Assembly: GCA_026398815.1 (NCBI GenBank)
Contig: JAPLSA010000026.1
Span: forward strand, 1-64,000
Direction: 5' to 3'
Source of the DNA: Gammaproteobacteria bacterium
GTDB taxonomy: Bacteria > Pseudomonadota > Gammaproteobacteria > Nevskiales > Nevskiaceae
Length of the DNA: 64,000 nucleotides
The translations under genes and the position numbers were made by a program. The stretch's first letter is position 1; each line of letters opens with the position of its first letter. This document shows, piece after piece, positions 59,372 to 64,000 of this stretch. The notes beneath the pieces are model-generated. The model was given only the letters and a program-made list of their open reading frames with translations. It was not told the DNA's origin and ran no database searches.

Positions 59372-61194
59372 AGGGGCCGGTCAATGCCGCGCAGCGTTCG
59401 CTGCCCGATGCGCCGGAAGGCTGGCGCCGCAAGCTCGCGCTCGGCGTGCTCGGCGTGCTGGCGATCGGCATTCTCGGCCGCGCGTTCCAGCTGCAGGTGG
59501 TCAGCAACGATCGCTACAGCGCCCGTGGCGACAACCAGTACGTGCGCATGCAGCAGCTGCGCGCCCATCGCGGCGCGGTACGCGACCGCAACGGCGAGCC
59601 GCTGGCGCTGTCGGCACCGGTGGTGTCGATCACCGCCGATCCCGACAAGCTGCTGGCCGCGCCGCAGTACCACGCCGCGCTGGCGGCGCTGCTGCAGCAG
59701 ACGCCGCGCCAGCTCGGCCGTTATCTCGAAGCGCGCAAGCACGACTACGACCTGCTGAAGACCGGCCCGAAGCCGCCGAAAGGCCCGCAGAAGGTGTACC
59801 TGAAGCGCTCGATGACGCCGGACGAAGGCCAGCGGATCGCCGAACTGAAGGCGCCGGGCGTGGAGACCGAGCCCGACTACCGCCGTTTCTATCCGGCCGG
59901 TGAAGTCGCCGCGCATGTCGTCGGCTTCCTCGATTTCGAAGGCAATCCGGCGTCCGGCGTCGAGCGCACGCGCGACGAACTGCTGGCCGGCACGCCAGGC
60001 AAGCGCCGGGTGATCCGCGACAACAAGAAACGCATCGTCGAGGACCCGACCGAGCTGACACCGGCCCAGCCCGGTGCCGACGTGCAGGTGACGCTCGACC
60101 TGCGGCTGCAGTACCTCGCCTATCGCGAGCTGAAGGCGGCGGTCACCGAGAACAAGGCCAAGGGCGGCCTGATCGTGCTGGCCGATGCCCACAGCGGCGA
60201 CATCCTGGCGCTGGCCAGCCAGCCCGGCTTCAACCCCAATCGTTCCGACGTCCGCGATCCGGAAGCGCTGCGCAACCGCGCGGTGGCGCTGACTTTCGAA
60301 CCCGGCTCCACGGTCAAGCCGCTGATGGTGGCGCAGGCACTGGATACCGGCGTGATCGGCCCGGACTACCGCGTCGACACCGGCAACGGCTTCCTGAAGA
60401 TCAGCAATGTCTCGGTGCGCGATGTCCATGCCGCCGGCGAAGTGGATCTGGCGACCTTGCTGGCCAAGTCGTCGAACGTCGGCGCCGTCTACATTGGCCA
60501 GAAGCTCGGCACCGAACAGCTCTGGAACGGCTACACCCGCTTCGGCTTCGGCGACCGGGTGGCCGCCGGCCTGCCGTTCGAGGAACGGACGGTGCTGCGG
60601 GATTTCCATCGCTGGCGACCGTCCGACACGGTCACCGCCAGCTACGGCTATTCGTTCACCGCCAACGCGCTGCAGCTGGTGCGGGCCTACTGCGCGATCG
60701 CCAACGACGGCCTGATGCCGGCGATCAGCATCCTGAAGCGCGATCACGAAGAGCCGCCGCAGCGGGTGGTGTCGGCGCGCACCGCGCAGCTGGTGCGGAC
60801 CATGCTGGAAGGCGTCACCGTCAAGGGCGGCACCGGCACCAAGGCCGCCGTGCCCGGTTACCGCGTGGCCGGCAAGACCGGCACGGTGAAGAAGAACGGC
60901 AAGGGCGGCTACATCAAGGGCGCCTACCAGTCGGCGTTCGTCGGCATGCTGCCGGCGCAGAATCCGAGCCTGGTCGCGCTGGTGATGATCGACGAGCCGG
61001 GCAACGGCGACTACTACGGCGGCGCGGTCTCGGCACCGGTGTTCGGTCGGGTGATGGCCGGCGCAGCGCGGCTGCTGCAGATCAAGCCGGACGAACTGTC
61101 GCCGCCGCTGGAAGCGCCGACGCCGGCCCCGGCTCCGGCGGTGCCGACCCAGCAGGTCGATGTCGGCCCGGCGCTGGCGAGGGCGCAGCCGTGA
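59368..61194 (+). CDS. ftsI: Septal peptidoglycan transpeptidase FtsI (PBP3)
   Basis: Class B penicillin-binding protein crosslinking septal peptidoglycan. 608 residues: membrane anchor at about 22-42, pedestal domain with RGAVRDRNGEPLALS, and transpeptidase domain with active-site Ser314 in EPGSTVKPLM, the SSN motif in AKSSNVG and KTGT in VAGKTGTVKK. GTG start at 59368 overlaps the ftsL stop. Ends in a Pro/Ala-rich tail. Confidence 0.96.
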   Translation: MKGPVNAAQRSLPDAPEGWRRKLALGVLGVLAIGILGRAFQLQVVSNDRYSARGDNQYVRMQQLRAHRGAVRDRNGEPLALSAPVVSITADPDKLLAAPQYHAALAALLQQTPRQLGRYLEARKHDYDLLKTGPKPPKGPQKVYLKRSMTPDEGQRIAELKAPGVETEPDYRRFYPAGEVAAHVVGFLDFEGNPASGVERTRDELLAGTPGKRRVIRDNKKRIVEDPTELTPAQPGADVQVTLDLRLQYLAYRELKAAVTENKAKGGLIVLADAHSGDILALASQPGFNPNRSDVRDPEALRNRAVALTFEPGSTVKPLMVAQALDTGVIGPDYRVDTGNGFLKISNVSVRDVHAAGEVDLATLLAKSSNVGAVYIGQKLGTEQLWNGYTRFGFGDRVAAGLPFEERTVLRDFHRWRPSDTVTASYGYSFTANALQLVRAYCAIANDGLMPAISILKRDHEEPPQRVVSARTAQLVRTMLEGVTVKGGTGTKAAVPGYRVAGKTGTVKKNGKGGYIKGAYQSAFVGMLPAQNPSLVALVMIDEPGNGDYYGGAVSAPVFGRVMAGAARLLQIKPDELSPPLEAPTPAPAPAVPTQQVDVGPALARAQP

Positions 61195-62699
61195 ACGCCG
61201 CGCTCGCCACCCGCAGCCTGCGCGCCCTGCTCGACGGCTTCGCCGCCGTTGATCCGGCCGCCGATGTCGCGATCACCGGCCTGGCGCTCGACAGCCGCCA
61301 GGTCACGCCCGGCGCACTGTTCCTGGCCGTGCGCGGCAGCGCTTCCCATGGCCTGGCGCATGTCGATGCAGCGCTGGCGCGCGGCGCGGTGGCGGTGGCC
61401 TGGGAGCCGGCGGCGGGCCTTGCAGCGCCGCAGCTGCCGGTGCCGGCCATCGCCGTCGACGCGCTCGGCCAGCAGGCCGGCGCCATCGCCGCGCGCTGGT
61501 ATCGCCAGCCCTCGGCGAATCTGTTCACCGCCGGCATCACCGGCACCGACGGCAAGACCTCCACCGCGCATCTCATCGCCCAGGCGCTGGATCATCTCGA
61601 CAGCCCCTGCGCCTATTTCGGCACGCTCGGCTACGGCCGGCTCGGCGCGCTGGCCGATGCCTCGCACACGACACCGGACCCGCTGCGCCTGCAGGCCTTG
61701 CTGGCCGAGGCCCGCGATGCCGGTGCCCGCGCCTGTGCGATGGAAGTGTCCTCGCATGCGCTCGATCAGGCGCGCGTCGGCGGGGTCGAATTCGATGTCG
61801 CGGTGCTGACCAATGTCGGCCGCGATCACCTCGACTACCACGGCACCGTCGAGGCCTATACCGCCGCCAAGCGCCGCCTGTTCGCGTGGCCGGCCTTGAA
61901 GGCCGCCGTGCTCAACCAGGACGATGCCCACGGCCGCCGCTGGGCCAGCGAACTGCTGGCGGAAGCGGCGACGCCGGTGATCGTCTACGGCCTTGATGGC
62001 CATGCACCGCAGGGCGCGCGCTTCGTCATCGGCCGCGAACTGGCGCTGCACGGTGACGGCCTGTCGATGCAGCTGGATACCTCCTGGGGTCGCGCGCGGC
62101 TCGACAGCCGCCTGCTCGGCCGCTTCAACGCCCACAACCTGCTGGCCGCCACTGGCGTGCTGCTGGCCAAGGGCGTGGCGCTGGCCGATGTGGTCGCCGC
62201 GCTGGCCGCTGCCCACACCGTGCCGGGCCGCATCGAAGCCTTCCGCGCGCCGGGCAGCCCGTTGGTGGTGGTCGACTACGCGCACACGCCGCAGGCGCTG
62301 GCCGCGGTGCTCGACGCGCTGCGGCCGCATGCCGCCGGCCGGTTGCTCAGCGTGTTCGGCTGCGGCGGCGACCGCGATGCCGGCAAGCGGCCGCTGATGG
62401 CCGCCGCGGCTGCCGAGCGCAGCGACCTGGCGATCATCACCGACGACAACCCGCGCTCCGAGTCCCCCGAAGCGATTGCCGCGGCGATGCTCGCCGGCAT
62501 TCCGGCCGGTCGTTCGGCCCGGGTGATCCACGACCGCGCCACCGCCATCGCCACCGCGATCGGCACGGCCGCGCCGGATGACCTGGTGCTGATCGCCGGC
62601 AAGGGCCACGAGGATTACCAGCTGTACGGCCGCGAACGCCGCGCCTTTTCCGACCGCGCCTATGTCGCCGACCTGCTCGGCCTGCCGAGGCGCGCATGA
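61191..62699 (+). CDS. murE: UDP-MurNAc-tripeptide synthetase (mDAP-adding)
   Basis: Adds meso-diaminopimelate to UDP-MurNAc-L-Ala-D-Glu. 502 residues; P-loop ITGTDGKTSTAHLIAQ, carbamylated-Lys region SSHALDQARV, and DDNPRSE, whose DNPR motif marks mDAP rather than lysine specificity. GTG start overlaps the ftsI stop by 4 bases. Confidence 0.96.
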   Translation: MNAALATRSLRALLDGFAAVDPAADVAITGLALDSRQVTPGALFLAVRGSASHGLAHVDAALARGAVAVAWEPAAGLAAPQLPVPAIAVDALGQQAGAIAARWYRQPSANLFTAGITGTDGKTSTAHLIAQALDHLDSPCAYFGTLGYGRLGALADASHTTPDPLRLQALLAEARDAGARACAMEVSSHALDQARVGGVEFDVAVLTNVGRDHLDYHGTVEAYTAAKRRLFAWPALKAAVLNQDDAHGRRWASELLAEAATPVIVYGLDGHAPQGARFVIGRELALHGDGLSMQLDTSWGRARLDSRLLGRFNAHNLLAATGVLLAKGVALADVVAALAAAHTVPGRIEAFRAPGSPLVVVDYAHTPQALAAVLDALRPHAAGRLLSVFGCGGDRDAGKRPLMAAAAAERSDLAIITDDNPRSESPEAIAAAMLAGIPAGRSARVIHDRATAIATAIGTAAPDDLVLIAGKGHEDYQLYGRERRAFSDRAYVADLLGLPRRA

Positions 62700-64000
62700 G
62701 CCTGAACCCGAATCCCGTGACGTCCGAACCGATGGAATCGCTTTTTGCAGCCGCTGCCCGCATCGGCGCGGTGCTGTACGGGCCCAATGCGCCGTTCCAT
62801 CGCGTGGTCACCGACACCCGGCAGCTGCAGCCGGGCGATCTGTTCGTGGCGCTGAAGGGCGACCGCTTCGATGGCCACGACTACGTGGCACGCGCGGCCA
62901 GCCTCGGCGCGGTCGGCTGTCTGGTGGCGCGGCGCATCGACGGCGGCGGCGCGCAGATCGTCATCGCTGACGTCGATGGCGGCGACACCCTGGTGGCGCT
63001 GCAGCGGCTGGCGCAGAGCTGGCGCAATGATTTCGACATTCCGGTGATCGGCATCACCGGCTCCAACGGCAAGACCACGACCAAGCAGATCGTCGCCAGC
63101 GTGATGGCCGCGCGCGGCCCGGTGCTGGCCACCGAAGGCAATCTGAACAACCACATCGGCGTGCCGCTGACCTTGCTGAAGCTGCGCGCCGAGCACGCCA
63201 CAGCAGTCATCGAGATGGGCGCCAACCACGCCGGCGAAATCGCGCTGCTGGCCAAGCTGGCGCGGCCGCAAATCGGCATCGTGACGATGGCCGGCGACGC
63301 CCATCTGGAAGGCTTCGGCTCGCGCGACGGTGTGGCCCAGGCGAAGGGCGAGCTGTTCGCCGCACTCGGCGCCGAAGGGCTGGCAGTCATCAATGCCGAC
63401 GACGCCTACGCGCCGCTGTGGAAGCAGCTGGCCGGTCCGGCCGCAATCCTGAGCTTCGGCCTGTCCGACGCCGCCGACGTGCGTGCCGAGGATCTGGTCG
63501 GCGTGCCGGAAGCTGCACCCGAAGCCACCGCGTTCACCCTGGTGACGCCGGCTGGCGGTGCGCGCGTCGAACTCGGCATTCCCGGTGCCCATAACGTGAT
63601 GAACGCGCTGTCGGCGGTCGCTGCCGGGCTGGCGCTGAATCTCGGCATCGGCCAGATCGCCGAGGGCCTGGCGCGGATGGCGCCGGTGGCCGGCCGGCTG
63701 AACTGGAAGACCACGCGCGAAGGCGCGCGGCTGCTCGACGACAGCTACAACGCCAATCCGACGAGTCTGCGCGCCGCGCTCGATCTGCTGGCCGGCCTGC
63801 CCGGGCAGCGCTGGCTGGTGCTCGGCGAAATGCGCGAGCTGGGGCCGGATGCTGCGCAGATCCACGAGGACGCCGGCCGCGCCGCTCGCTCGCTGGGCAT
63901 CGACCGCCTGTACACGCTGGGTGCGATGACCCGCCACGCCGCCGACGGCTTCGGGGGCGAATCGCGCCACTTCGAGCAGGTCGACGATCTGGTCGCCGCA
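62696..64000 (+). CDS. murF: UDP-MurNAc-tripeptide:D-Ala-D-Ala ligase (cut by window edge)
   Basis: Adds D-Ala-D-Ala to the UDP-MurNAc-tripeptide, completing the pentapeptide. 435 residues are visible and the stop lies outside. N-terminal VTDTRQLQPGDLFVALKGDRFDGHDY, P-loop VIGITGSNGKTTTKQIV, EMGANHAGEIALLA, and DDSYNANPTSLRAALDLL. ATGA overlap with murE. The next dcw genes (mraY onward) would follow. Confidence 0.96.
   Translation, partial: MSLNPNPVTSEPMESLFAAAARIGAVLYGPNAPFHRVVTDTRQLQPGDLFVALKGDRFDGHDYVARAASLGAVGCLVARRIDGGGAQIVIADVDGGDTLVALQRLAQSWRNDFDIPVIGITGSNGKTTTKQIVASVMAARGPVLATEGNLNNHIGVPLTLLKLRAEHATAVIEMGANHAGEIALLAKLARPQIGIVTMAGDAHLEGFGSRDGVAQAKGELFAALGAEGLAVINADDAYAPLWKQLAGPAAILSFGLSDAADVRAEDLVGVPEAAPEATAFTLVTPAGGARVELGIPGAHNVMNALSAVAAGLALNLGIGQIAEGLARMAPVAGRLNWKTTREGARLLDDSYNANPTSLRAALDLLAGLPGQRWLVLGEMRELGPDAAQIHEDAGRAARSLGIDRLYTLGAMTRHAADGFGGESRHFEQVDDLVAA

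Overview
The window is chromosomal DNA of high G+C content from a gammaproteobacterium. It carries almost only core genes: no rRNA, tRNA, CRISPR array, insertion sequence or prophage was seen. Several gene orders point to the Pseudomonas/Xanthomonas side of the class: argH divergent from algZ-algR-hemC-hemD-hemX-hemY, a desT/desCB-type desaturase locus, trxA-rho divergent from rhlB, rpsU-yqeY-dnaG-rpoD next to tsaD, and rnpB directly before the dcw cluster. A Nevskiales/Solimonadaceae-like organism is my best guess. It is an inference and cannot be proved from this sequence alone.

Layout. 1-5.7 kb: polyamine genes speE (cut by the left edge) and speA diverge, followed by a DinB-like protein and two hydrolases, one of them a lipoprotein. 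5.8-13.3 kb: argH, then the AlgZ/AlgR-type two-component pair and the heme genes hemCDXY. 13.3-15.4 kb: a PNPOx-fold protein, an SDR protein and mscL. 15.4-18.7 kb: desaturase, its ferredoxin-reductase partner and a divergent DesT-type TetR repressor with two operator-like palindromes between them. 18.7-26.3 kb: exopolyphosphatase, a MAPEG protein, two small cytochromes c, then the rpsU-yqeY-dnaG-rpoD macromolecular-synthesis block. 26.4-32 kb: tsaD, folB, small unknown proteins, pmbA, a dienoyl-CoA isomerase and a DUF2167 protein. 32-41.4 kb: a three-repeat DUF4394 lipoprotein, mpl, rnd, adk, ppa, purD and a degenerate retropepsin-like protein. 41.4-45.3 kb: rho and trxA facing rhlB. 45.3-49.4 kb: yrfG, cysQ, a VanY-like peptidase and the methionine-salvage operon mtnB-mtnD-mtnC. 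49.5-56.8 kb: mgtE, rpmB-rpmG, radC, coaBC-dut-argB and a metallo-hydrolase/BtuF-like pair. 56.8-64 kb: rnpB, then the dcw cluster mraZ-rsmH-ftsL-ftsI-murE-murF, running off the right edge.

Most genes sit in tightly packed operons with 4-8 base start/stop overlaps. Several transcription units are separated by clear hairpin terminators, some of them bidirectional.

No wholly new multi-gene system is evident. The points most worth a second look are: an rnpB gene whose conserved 3' third is not visible and which runs into a palindromic repeat; a DnaG primase that has lost all four zinc ligands; a Rho factor with a 215-residue Asn/Gly-rich disordered N-terminus opposite a Gly/Arg-tailed RhlB; a run of four hairpins between rpmG and mgtE; and paired DesT-like operators 32 bp apart.
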